Position numbers and translations under genes: made by a program | The notes under the pieces: model-generated | Told to the model about the DNA's origin: nothing | Database searches by the model: none | Seen by the model: the letters and a program-made list of their open reading frames with translations, nothing else | Shown here: positions 1 to 6,863 of the stretch, one piece after another | Numbering within the stretch: position 1 is the first letter of the stretch | How the letters are laid out: every line of letters starts with the position of its first letter | Origin: Xylanibacter brevis ATCC 19188 | GTDB taxonomy: Bacteria; Bacteroidota; Bacteroidia; Bacteroidales; Bacteroidaceae | DNA: 64,000 bases | NCBI RefSeq assembly: GCF_000621725.1 | Contig: NZ_JHXM01000004.1 | Coordinates: forward strand, 1 to 64,000 | Direction of reading: 5' to 3'

Positions 1-6
1 AAAATC

Positions 7-54
7 CTGTTTAATTTTGAATCAAATTTTATATAATTTCCCTGCGAAAGCAGG
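7..54 (+). repeat. Dispersed AT-rich element with GNRA hairpin, copy 1
   Basis: An AT-rich stretch containing TTTAATTTTGAATCAAATTT is followed by AATTTCCC and a perfect 5-bp stem CCTGC/GCAGG closed by a GAAA loop (41-54). Two related copies lie at 33003-33043 (opposite strand) and 33090-33137; all keep the order AT block, AATTTCCC, hairpin, while the stem bases differ. Function unknown; the window edge cuts off its upstream context. Confidence 0.6.
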
Positions 55-60
55 TTAACC

Positions 61-138
61 TTCCGCACTTTCGAAGCAGGCTAACCTTCCGCACTATCGA
101 AGCAGACTAACCTTCCGCACTATCGAAGCAGGTTAAGC
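61..138. repeat. 26-bp tandem repeat, three units
   Basis: Three consecutive 26-bp units start at 61, 87 and 113, each beginning TTCCGCACT and containing CGAAGCAG. They follow directly on the hairpin of the element at 7-54 and share its GAAGCAGG sequence, so they look like local expansion of that hairpin. They lie just past the terminator of the XRE gene. Confidence 0.8.
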
Positions 139-146
139 TCATAAGA

Positions 147-183
147 CGAAAAAAGCCCCCAAATGCAACATTTGGAGGCTAAA
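147..183 (-). terminator. Rho-independent terminator of the XRE regulator gene
   Basis: Read on the minus strand: AGCCTCCAAATG pairs with CATTTGGGGGCT around a short loop, followed by TTTTTT. It lies about 35 bp beyond the stop codon of the regulator at 217-705. Confidence 0.8.
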
Positions 184-216
184 AGCAATTATAAAAGAAA
201 AAATCACGCTAATTTA

Positions 217-705
217 TCATTTTTTGGAGGGAACAAAGCTCTCCCAGGTCTGATCATCGTAGTAAACACGTATTTCGGTGACCTTACGTGGCTGTTTGTC
301 AACTATTCTTACCTCTTCACGCACATTTTCCAAGTGTGTATTTCTTACACCATTATAAAAATGGGGTGCCTGAACCGCATTTTGAGGCATAGGAGCAGGA
401 TTTCCAGAGAAATCCAACATCTGTTCGGATGTAAAAAGCCCCCCTTGAGCACCATTTTCAGGCGATAGCTGTGCCTCCTCATCCGGGGTAGAGGAGTGCT
501 GATACATGTCGCCAGCACCAAAAAGTAGCCAATCGGTATTGATGTTAGGAATTTTCTTTTTGATGGCTTCTACGATGTTAATGGTGGGGCGGGTGCGATC
601 ATTGAAGATACCACTCAGGGTTGCTGGGGTGGTTCCTATGAAGTCGGCGAACACCTGTTGAGTCATGTGTTGAGACTCCATAATCTGTCTAATTCTGTCC
701 TTCAT
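217..705 (-). CDS. XRE-family helix-turn-helix regulator
   Basis: 162 residues. Residues 1-65 form a Cro/C1-type helix-turn-helix: MTQQVFADFIG followed by TPATLSGIFNDRTRP, then a segment ending NINTDWLLFGAGDM typical of Bacteroidetes XRE proteins. The remainder (about 70-162) is low-complexity and polar with no recognised domain; it may sense a ligand or partner. It is a single-gene unit: a -7 box (CAAAGGTA on the plus strand, 758-765) lies upstream and a terminator downstream. A 12-bp perfect palindrome at 723-734 between promoter and start is a plausible autoregulatory operator (inference). The regulated genes cannot be named. Family confident, target unknown. Confidence 0.85.
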   Translation of the reverse strand: MKDRIRQIMESQHMTQQVFADFIGTTPATLSGIFNDRTRPTINIVEAIKKKIPNINTDWLLFGAGDMYQHSSTPDEEAQLSPENGAQGGLFTSEQMLDFSGNPAPMPQNAVQAPHFYNGVRNTHLENVREEVRIVDKQPRKVTEIRVYYDDQTWESFVPSKK

Positions 706-722
706 ATCAGTAATGAGTATGG

Positions 723-734
723 TTTAGGCCTAAA
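723..734. promoter_or_regulatory. Palindrome TTTAGGCCTAAA, candidate XRE operator
   Basis: Perfect 12-bp dyad located between the -7 box (758-765) and the start codon (705) of the XRE regulator. Position and symmetry fit an operator bound by a dimeric helix-turn-helix protein; binding is inferred only. Confidence 0.4.
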
Positions 735-757
735 AAGGCATGTTTTCTTTCGGTTTA

Positions 758-765
758 CAAAGGTA
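758..765 (-). promoter_or_regulatory. -7 box TACCTTTG for the XRE regulator
   Basis: CAAAGGTA on the plus strand reads TACCTTTG on the minus strand, matching the Bacteroidetes primary-sigma -7 consensus TAnnTTTG; it is about 53 bp upstream of the regulator start. Confidence 0.6.
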
Positions 766-1422
766 AAACAAAAATTTGATACGCGCAACAAATTTAAAGA
801 GAAATTTAAAATATAAAACTTTGAATTTATTGTTTTACATTTGCAAAATAAAAGAGCATAGATGTGAATATGCTCGTTTAAATTCATAAATTCGAATTTT
901 AATGATTAAAGCGTTACAAAGCTATATTAGAATGATTTTTAGCTAACTAACTGGCTTTTAATAGGGTATTTACATACTAAAAGGTGGAATATACGGGATA
1001 TACGGCGAATAAGGGGTGTATAAGGGTGTAAAGGATATAATTTTTAGAGCAAATTATACTTAACTGATTGTTTTTCAGTCTTTTATAGTTATATATATGT
1101 AGTTGTATATTTATGAATATATAAGTTTAAATACGGATATTTGTATTTTCATATTTAAATTTATTGTATTTGATTTAGTGTTTTAAATCTTAAATTTTAG
1201 CTATTTGAACGCTAAATTAGCATGAAAGTTTTAAATTTTAAACTCTCAAAGTTCAGAAAATAAAATCTTAATAAATGCTAATACTAAATTTAGACGTGCC
1301 CAAAACACGCAAAAATGGCATAGCTTAAAAATTCTGGGCGAGCATTCGAACGATTAAAAATACGCGATTTTTGAAGGGGGTAAAATGAATCTAAATGCCT
1401 GAATACAAAGACAGTTAGCACT
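766..1422. other. AT-rich intergenic region without a credible gene
   Basis: About 650 bp of very AT-rich sequence between the XRE regulator and the holA terminator. It holds a possible plus-strand promoter (TTTG at 820-823, TACATTTG at 836-843) followed by a hairpin GAGCATA/TATGCTC at about 853-874, and runs of ATATAT and TTAAATTTTAA dyads near 1090-1240. Short open frames here have no initiation context or recognisable protein. A small RNA or an unrecognised regulatory region is possible but unproven. Confidence 0.5.
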
Positions 1423-1449
1423 AAAAAAAGCACCCCTCAGGAGTGCTCA
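1423..1449 (-). terminator. Rho-independent terminator of holA
   Basis: On the minus strand GAGCACTCCTGAGGGGTGCT forms an 8-9 bp stem followed by TTTTTTT. It begins about 35 bp past the holA stop codon. Confidence 0.85.
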
Positions 1450-1482
1450 TTCTAGATAAAAATAGAGTGGAAAATGTGTTTT

Positions 1483-2511
1483 TTAGTGCAAAATGTAGAA
1501 AATTAATTCCTTCATCAGCTCCTCTGGAGGGGTATTTGGGTTGTCCAAACCCTTACTTTTGGCATCAATTTCACGTAGTTTAGAAATGATCTGCATCACC
1601 TTCATCGCAGAGTAATTTCTCATGCCAGTCATGTAGTCTTTGGCAGCCCATGGAGATTTCAATTCTAGCCACTCTGCCACGCCCTCCTGGCTACCTTTTT
1701 TGGGACTATAATAGGCCAGCATCAGATTTTGGAAATAATTAAAGAGCATTGGGAGAAATGAGTAGATGCTTCCAGCCTTTGGATTCTTGTAAAAATAGTT
1801 GATTATCTGATTAGCCTTGAAAATATTCCTGTTGACAATAGCATCTCTCAGTTCGAAACCATTGAAGTCTTTGCTCACCCCTATTTGATCTTCCACAACC
1901 TGTGGTGTGATACGACGATCATTTTCCGGCAGACTCAGCATCACCTTATCCAGTTCACTGGTAAGACGACTCAAATCTGCACCAATAGCATCGGCGATAA
2001 GCTGAACAGACTTAGGATCAATGCCCACCCCACGACGCTTGAGATAGCTCTCGATGAAGTGTGGCAATTCGCGCTCGCGCACCTTACTGCTTTCAAAGAG
2101 CACGCCATTCTCCTGTATGGCTTTCACCAATTCACGCTTGCGACCATCTATCTTGCCGTTTTTATGGCAAACAACGAGCACCGTACTGGCCAGTGGCTGC
2201 TTGATATACTTCTCAAGTGCATCTGTGCTTTTGAGGTTCTGAGCCTCTTTTACAATCACCACCTGGCGCTCGGCCATCATAGGATAGCGACGAGCTGCAT
2301 CTGCGATCTGCGATGCGTTGGTATCACTGCCAAAAAGAATCGTCTGGTTGAAGTCACGTTCTTCTGGCTGCAAGGCGTTCTCAGCTATATAGTCGCTTAT
2401 TTTGTCTATATAGTAAGACTCATCGCCATGCAAGTAATAGATAGGACGATATTTGCCGTCCATCAACTCACGCATGATGCTTTCGAAGGTCACATTTTTG
2501 GTCTCGGCCAT
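1483..2511 (-). CDS. holA: DNA polymerase III subunit delta
   Basis: 342 residues, the usual length for HolA. The protein opens the beta sliding clamp within the DnaX clamp-loader complex. The N-terminal Rossmann-like part contains RPIYYLHGDESYYIDKI, the family's ATP-site-like motif, and the C-terminal collar domain ends PPEELMKELIFYILH. The subunit normally lacks a true Walker A lysine and none is seen. The gene is a single unit transcribed away from the HSDR_N-type gene; overlapping divergent -7 boxes lie in the 47-bp gap and a strong terminator follows. Nothing unusual. Confidence 0.92.
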   Translation of the reverse strand: MAETKNVTFESIMRELMDGKYRPIYYLHGDESYYIDKISDYIAENALQPEERDFNQTILFGSDTNASQIADAARRYPMMAERQVVIVKEAQNLKSTDALEKYIKQPLASTVLVVCHKNGKIDGRKRELVKAIQENGVLFESSKVRERELPHFIESYLKRRGVGIDPKSVQLIADAIGADLSRLTSELDKVMLSLPENDRRITPQVVEDQIGVSKDFNGFELRDAIVNRNIFKANQIINYFYKNPKAGSIYSFLPMLFNYFQNLMLAYYSPKKGSQEGVAEWLELKSPWAAKDYMTGMRNYSAMKVMQIISKLREIDAKSKGLDNPNTPPEELMKELIFYILH

Positions 2512-2534
2512 AGTGGTTTCACAATTATTTTTTG

Positions 2535-2553
2535 TACTTTTGCTGCAAAATTA
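2535..2553. promoter_or_regulatory. Overlapping divergent -7 boxes for holA and the HSDR_N-type gene
   Basis: TACTTTTG at 2535-2542 faces right, 17 bp before the ATG at 2559. TAATTTTG (CAAAATTA at 2546-2553) faces left, about 35 bp before the holA start. The two transcripts would overlap at their 5' ends, so their initiation may compete. Confidence 0.55.
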
Positions 2554-2558
2554 CAAAA

Positions 2559-3029
2559 ATGAATCGAATAAACCTACCTGCGTACGACATAAAATTGCGC
2601 AAAACAGGCCAGCGCTATGAGATTTTCGACTTTTTACGCCGAAAATACGTGGCACTGACGCCCGAGGAATGGGTGCGCCAGCACTTTACGCATTTCCTGG
2701 TTGAGCAGAAGGACTATCCGCGCGGGCTGCTGGCCAACGAGGTAGAACTGCGTGTAGGTGAGAAAAAACTGCGTTGTGACTCCATATTATATAATAAGGA
2801 GATGCAACCCGTTATGATTATAGAATACAAAGCCCCCGAGATAGAGATCACGCAGCACGTGTTCGACCAGATAACCGTCTATAACCGCCTGTTGCACGTT
2901 GACTATCTCGTGGTCTCCAACGGCCTACAGCACTTCTGTTGCCGCATGGACTACGAAAAAGGGGAATATTCCTTTTTACAGAATATTCCCCATTATACCG
3001 AACTAGTCAAAAAGACTAGTGATGATTAA
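2559..3029 (+). CDS. Stand-alone HSDR_N-type (type I restriction R N-terminal-like) protein
   Basis: 156 residues from ATG 2559; this start sits 17 bp after a -7 box, whereas an upstream in-frame start at 2532 lies before it. The protein resembles the HSDR_N_2 domain: ELRVGEKKLRCDSILYN followed by MIIEYKAPE, i.e. a D-x(n)-E-x-K pattern of the PD-(D/E)xK nuclease fold, and a late QITVYNRLL motif. It occurs in Bacteroidetes as a conserved solitary protein with no attached helicase. A nuclease role is inferred from the fold only. It converges with the zinc-ribbon gene; their stop codons overlap by two bases (3027-3028). Confidence 0.75.
   Translation: MNRINLPAYDIKLRKTGQRYEIFDFLRRKYVALTPEEWVRQHFTHFLVEQKDYPRGLLANEVELRVGEKKLRCDSILYNKEMQPVMIIEYKAPEIEITQHVFDQITVYNRLLHVDYLVVSNGLQHFCCRMDYEKGEYSFLQNIPHYTELVKKTSDD
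2955..2991 (-). terminator. Terminator of the nif3/zinc-ribbon operon, inside the opposing gene
   Basis: On the minus strand a perfect 11-bp stem GGGGAATATTC/GAATATTCCCC with a 9-nt loop is followed by TTTTT. It lies wholly within the last 75 bp of the convergent HSDR_N-type coding sequence. A second small hairpin (ACTAGTC/GACTAGT, 3002-3020) precedes it. Confidence 0.75.
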
Positions 3030-3880
3030 TCCATATCGTTGGCGTCAGAGCTCTTCTTTGAATTAGAAGTCTTACGTACGGTTGACGTACGACGACGAGT
3101 CTTCTTCTCCTCAGCAACAGGCTTCTCGGTCTTTACACCAGCCAGCTCTGGGTCGATCAGGATACGTCCGCAGTACTCACATACGATCACCTTCTTGTGC
3201 ATCTTGATATCCAACTGACGCTGAGGTGGAATCTTATTGAAGCAACCGCCACAAGCATCACGCTGTACGTACACGATACCCAGACCATTGCGAGCGTTCT
3301 TACGGATGCGCTTGAAAGAAGTCAGCAGACGTGGCTCAATCTTAGCCTCCAGCTCATGAGCCTTCTCCTTCAGTTTCTCTTCCTCTGCACGTGTCTCGTC
3401 CATGATCTCGTCCAGCTCGTTCTTCTTCAGATCCAGGTCGCCCTGCTTCTCGCCAAGCACCTGCTCGCTGGCCTCCAGCTCGTGGTTCTTCTCAGCAATC
3501 ATCTTCTGAGCATCGTTGATCTTCTTGTTGCAAAGCTCAATCTCGAGTGACTGGAACTCGATCTCCTTTGAGAGTGTGTCGTACTCACGGTTGTTGCGCA
3601 CCTCATTCAGCTGCTGCTTGTAGCGCTCCACGCTGTTCTGAGCCTCAACAATTTCGCCTTTCTTCTGTGAGATGGCGCGCTCGAAATCGTTCACATCGCT
3701 CTTGATACGATCAATACGAGTGGTCAAACCCTCGATTTCGGCCTCCAGGTCTTCTACCTCAAGAGGCAGCTCACCACGCAGCGCCTTCTTCTCGTCGATA
3801 GACGACAGGGCTGTCTGCAACTGGAAGAGAGTCTTCAACTTCTCTTCTACTGACAAGTCTGTAGGATCTTTCTTTGCCAT
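3026..3880 (-). CDS. Coiled-coil protein with C4 zinc ribbon
   Basis: 284 residues. Residues 1-190 are a long charged coiled coil, rich in E, K and Q heptads. Residues 205-245 form a C4 zinc ribbon with CGGC and CEYC pairs separated by about 24 residues (the CT398-like/zf-RING_7 family). The tail is basic (KKTRRRTSTVRK). It follows nif3 by 58 bp in the same direction, the common pairing for this family, so the two are probably co-transcribed. Family members are thought to act in nucleic-acid or RNA-associated processes, but the role is not established. The gap to nif3 contains a degenerate GC-rich inverted repeat. Confidence 0.85.
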   Translation of the reverse strand: MAKKDPTDLSVEEKLKTLFQLQTALSSIDEKKALRGELPLEVEDLEAEIEGLTTRIDRIKSDVNDFERAISQKKGEIVEAQNSVERYKQQLNEVRNNREYDTLSKEIEFQSLEIELCNKKINDAQKMIAEKNHELEASEQVLGEKQGDLDLKKNELDEIMDETRAEEEKLKEKAHELEAKIEPRLLTSFKRIRKNARNGLGIVYVQRDACGGCFNKIPPQRQLDIKMHKKVIVCEYCGRILIDPELAGVKTEKPVAEEKKTRRRTSTVRKTSNSKKSSDANDMD

Positions 3881-3938
3881 AATTAAGCCCCCCTCTTATC
3901 CCCCTTAGCAGGAGGAGGCCACCATAGGGGCATGGGCC

Positions 3939-4724
3939 TTAAATGTATAATATTGGATTTGTATTTGTCTCTGCAACAAAGGTTTTCACCTCTGGACAGG
4001 CCTGAGCCAGAATCTCGCTGAAAAGCTGACAAGTGAAGTGCTCACTCTCGTAGTGACCCACCACACAAATCTGGATCTGCTGCTCATATCCAAAGTACTG
4101 ATGATAGTGCATCTCGCCTGTGAGGAAGGCATCTGCACCCTGTTTTACGGCCTCATCAAGCAAGAAATCGCCTGCGCCTCCGCATATGGCAACTCGCTGT
4201 ACCGGTCTGCGCAACAGCTCGTTGCACATAGCACTCTCGGCCTCCAACTGGCGTTTCACCATCAGCACGAAATCGTCGGCAGCCATCGCTTCAGGCAGTT
4301 GGCCTACAACACCGCTTCCGCAAGTAATGCCTTCGACCGTTTTTTCTGCGAAGAACTCCACATTTTCCAGTCCCAGTCGCTCGGCAATCTTGAAGTTCAC
4401 GCCCCCCTGAGCATTGTCCAGGTTGGTGTGCATCGAAACGATGCAAATATCGTTCTTGATGGCCTTCATGACAGCGCGCTGCACATCTGTGGCGCCAGTC
4501 ACCTGCTTCAGTCCGCGAAACAACAACGGATGGTGACTAATCACCATATTGCATCCCTTGGCGATAGCCTCGTCAAGTATGCGTTCAGTCACGTCCAGAC
4601 ACAATAATGCCCCTGAAACCTCCGCCTCTGTTAATCCAATCTGCAAGCCAGCATTATCCCAGCTTTCCTGCAGCGGCAGGGGCGCGAACTGTTCAAGGGC
4701 GCTCAGCACTTGTTGTATTTTCAC
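3939..4724 (-). CDS. Nif3-like dinuclear metal-centre protein
   Basis: 261 residues, within the usual size of the short Nif3/YbgI/DUF34 family. Metal-ligand motifs are visible: MVISHHPLLFRG (two adjacent His), SMHTNLD (His), and a late GHYESEHF (His and Glu). Family members form toroidal hexamers with two metals per subunit; biochemical function is uncertain, with GTP cyclohydrolase-like or metal-chaperone roles proposed. It is the first gene of a two-gene unit with the zinc-ribbon protein, preceded by a -7 box at 4748-4755. Family call firm, function open. Confidence 0.88.
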   Translation of the reverse strand: MKIQQVLSALEQFAPLPLQESWDNAGLQIGLTEAEVSGALLCLDVTERILDEAIAKGCNMVISHHPLLFRGLKQVTGATDVQRAVMKAIKNDICIVSMHTNLDNAQGGVNFKIAERLGLENVEFFAEKTVEGITCGSGVVGQLPEAMAADDFVLMVKRQLEAESAMCNELLRRPVQRVAICGGAGDFLLDEAVKQGADAFLTGEMHYHQYFGYEQQIQICVVGHYESEHFTCQLFSEILAQACPEVKTFVAETNTNPILYI

Positions 4725-4747
4725 GCTTTTTACGTTGTTTTGAACTG

Positions 4748-4755
4748 CAAAGTTA
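4748..4755 (-). promoter_or_regulatory. -7 box TAACTTTG for the nif3 unit
   Basis: CAAAGTTA on the plus strand reads TAACTTTG on the minus strand, 23 bp upstream of the nif3 start codon. Confidence 0.6.
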
Positions 4756-4812
4756 CTACTTTTTTCACCAAAAAGTACTTTTTTCGTGCTGCTTTAAACT
4801 AACTTTAACAAT

Positions 4813-4902
4813 TCAACGCTCCTCATTTGCCTTGTTGCGATAGATAAAAAGACCTATCACAACGAGGAGAACAACAGCTGCTATTTCTAGATAATTCATC
4901 AT
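4813..4902 (-). CDS. Possible 29-residue single-pass membrane micro-protein
   Basis: Begins with two consecutive ATG codons and ends in TGA. After MMNYLE comes a hydrophobic run IAAVVLLVVIGLFIY of a length able to span the membrane, then a charged tail RNKANEER. The hydrophobic-then-charged pattern and clean start and stop suggest a real micro-protein; no family is recognised. It lies alone between nif3 and a small secreted protein gene. Chance coding in a short AT-rich stretch cannot be excluded. Confidence 0.4.
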   Translation of the reverse strand: MMNYLEIAAVVLLVVIGLFIYRNKANEER

Positions 4903-4967
4903 GATTTCCTATGTTTTTTGAAGGGAATTACGATCATCGAAACGCTCCGACGAACTCACAAACTCCC

Positions 4968-5366
4968 CTATTTATTAAACAATCCTTTAAAGAACCCGCC
5001 TACGGCGCTCCCTACTCTGCCGGTTGTTTTCGCAATGCTATCGCCCGTGGCGCTTAGACCGTCGCCCACGCGATTGCCACGATATTCCAGCATCTTCTTC
5101 GTATAGCGACCCTTCAGGCGGTTGTACTCTTCTACTTGTGCGTTGGTGAGCATGGGCTTCACCTTGCGATACTGGCGTCGCAATGCGTCTTGACGTGCTA
5201 TCAGCGAGTCGGCCACAGGTTTGGTGAGTGCGGGCTTTGTTGTAACAAAACCCACAAACTGGCGATAGTCATTCATAAAGCGCAATGTATCTGGTTGTTG
5301 AGCGCTGACTGTCATAACAGCGAATAGCGCTACAAGGGTTGCAATTGACTTCTTCATCATCATCAT
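4968..5366 (-). CDS. Small secreted protein of unknown function
   Basis: About 132 residues. Four consecutive ATG codons (5366 to 5357) offer starts; a longer TTG start at 5396 would overlap the -7 box TATATTTG at 5394-5401 and is rejected. After the ATGs, KKSIATLVALFAVMTVSAQ is a clear signal peptide with AQ cleavage, so the product is exported. The mature part has a helical QVEEYNRLKGRYTKKMLEYRG stretch (split here as QVEEYNRLKGRY then TKKMLEYRG) and a glycine-rich end VGSAVGGFFKGLFNK that could associate with membranes. No family recognised. It is monocistronic. Confidence 0.7.
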   Translation of the reverse strand: MMMMKKSIATLVALFAVMTVSAQQPDTLRFMNDYRQFVGFVTTKPALTKPVADSLIARQDALRRQYRKVKPMLTNAQVEEYNRLKGRYTKKMLEYRGNRVGDGLSATGDSIAKTTGRVGSAVGGFFKGLFNK

Positions 5367-5393
5367 CTTTAAAACGAAATATAATTTCGGCTG

Positions 5394-5401
5394 CAAATAT
5401 A
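5394..5401 (-). promoter_or_regulatory. -7 box TATATTTG for the small secreted protein
   Basis: Read on the minus strand. It decides the start choice: the TTG at 5396 lies inside the promoter, so translation should begin at the ATG cluster at 5366-5357. Confidence 0.55.
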
Positions 5402-5527
5402 AGGCTTTCTGCCGAAAGGTGTCATAAAAAGGTGGATAAAAAACGGCAAAAAATGTCAGCGACCGTTAAATAGAGGGCTATCTAACAGAAAAAGCGGGAA
5501 ACATGACGGGCTTTCATTTCTTTTTTA

Positions 5528-5535
5528 TAACTTTG
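5528..5535 (+). promoter_or_regulatory. -7 box TAACTTTG for the phosphatase genes
   Basis: TAACTTTG at 5528-5535 followed by GCACCA, 21 bp before the ATG at 5557; matches TAnnTTTG. Confidence 0.6.
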
Positions 5536-5556
5536 CACCATAATAATATATAGAAC

Positions 5557-6837
5557 ATGAGAACATTCTTATTACTACTATCTTTCCTTAGCAGCGGCAT
5601 TGCGCTTCAAGCCCAGACGGCTCGCGATGACATTAGAAAAAACATCTATCTGGCAGGTTCAAACTATATTGACTACAACCGTCAACTGCCCGATTTCAAA
5701 TACACGAAGGCCCCGCGAGGCTATGTTCCTTTCTACATGTCGCACTATGGCCGTCACGGTTCGCGCTGGCTCATAGACCCCAATAGCTATACTAACGTCA
5801 TCAATCCTCTGCTGAAGGCGCACGAGGAAGACAAGTTGACCAGTCTGGGAGAAAGAACACTGAATCAGTTGAAATGCTTTGAGAAGACCACCCACAAGCG
5901 CTTTGGCGACCTTACTACCGTAGGTGAGCGCCAGCATCACGACATCGGGCGCCGTATGACAGAGCATTTCCCCGAGATATTCGTCAAGACGAAGGGGGTG
6001 CAGATTGATGCTCGTTCTACCACCGTGAACCGTTGTATACTATCGATGGTGGCTGAATGTGAAGAACTGATGGCAGCCAATCCTACAGCCCGCATTCACA
6101 ACGACGTGAGCGAGTCACTTCAATACTACCTGAATCAGCCTAGAGAAGGTCGCGTGAAGGAAAACCGACATAAGGGCGACAGCGTGCTACTCGCTTTCAG
6201 AGATCAGCACACGCACCCCGAACGATTGATGCAGGCGCTATTTAACGATGCAGAATGGGCGAGCAAGAACATTGACGCACCGACGCTGATGCGCCAACTC
6301 TTCGAAGTGGTCATCAACATGCAGAGCCATGACAACAGGGAAAATATGACAGACCTCTTCACCTTCGACGAGCTATACGACATGTGGCGCATCCAGAATG
6401 CCGGATGGTACAAGAACTATGGGCCATCGCCACTGTCAGAGGGTGTGATGCCATTCTCGCAGTATAATCTGCTGACCAACATCATTCAGACTGCCGACAC
6501 CTGTGTAGCGCTGAGAAAACCACAAGCCACCCTGCGCTTTGGTCATGAGGTTTGTGTGCTACCACTGGCTTGTCTGATGGAGCTTGACTCCTGCGGTGTT
6601 GTCGTAGAACGCCTCGAAGACGTGGAATATCACTGGCAGAACTACAAGATATTCCCTATGGCTTGCAACATCCAGCTGATTTTCTATAAACCCAAGAGGG
6701 GCCAAGGCGACGTGTTGGTTAAGGCGCTGCTCAACGAGCGTGAGGCCACCCTACCCGTTAAAACGAATCACTTCCCCTACTATCGCTGGGAAGACGTCAG
6801 AAAATACTGGCTCAAGAAACTAGATAGTTTTAAGTAA
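5557..6837 (+). CDS. Secreted histidine-type phosphatase (MINPP/phytase-like)
   Basis: 426 residues. An N-terminal signal peptide (MRTFLLLLSFLSSGIALQAQ) indicates export. The branch-2 histidine acid phosphatase signature SHYGRHGSRW is at 62-71, with the nucleophilic His in RHG, and the distal proton-donor motif appears as RFGHEVCVL near 330 (HE rather than HD, as in multiple inositol polyphosphate phosphatases). It should hydrolyse phosphomonoesters such as inositol phosphates in the periplasm. It heads a run of secreted genes: a PafA-like phosphatase follows 26 bp later, suggesting a phosphate-scavenging unit. The exact substrate is not determinable from sequence. Confidence 0.87.
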   Translation: MRTFLLLLSFLSSGIALQAQTARDDIRKNIYLAGSNYIDYNRQLPDFKYTKAPRGYVPFYMSHYGRHGSRWLIDPNSYTNVINPLLKAHEEDKLTSLGERTLNQLKCFEKTTHKRFGDLTTVGERQHHDIGRRMTEHFPEIFVKTKGVQIDARSTTVNRCILSMVAECEELMAANPTARIHNDVSESLQYYLNQPREGRVKENRHKGDSVLLAFRDQHTHPERLMQALFNDAEWASKNIDAPTLMRQLFEVVINMQSHDNRENMTDLFTFDELYDMWRIQNAGWYKNYGPSPLSEGVMPFSQYNLLTNIIQTADTCVALRKPQATLRFGHEVCVLPLACLMELDSCGVVVERLEDVEYHWQNYKIFPMACNIQLIFYKPKRGQGDVLVKALLNEREATLPVKTNHFPYYRWEDVRKYWLKKLDSFK

Positions 6838-6863
6838 AATGATTATTTAACAGACCTATAACT

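Noticed and set aside
702..887. 61-codon frame upstream of the XRE gene
   Set aside because: AT-rich chance frame that covers the promoter; no protein-like composition.
1885..2562. 225-codon plus-strand frame
   Set aside because: Shadow of holA on the opposite strand.
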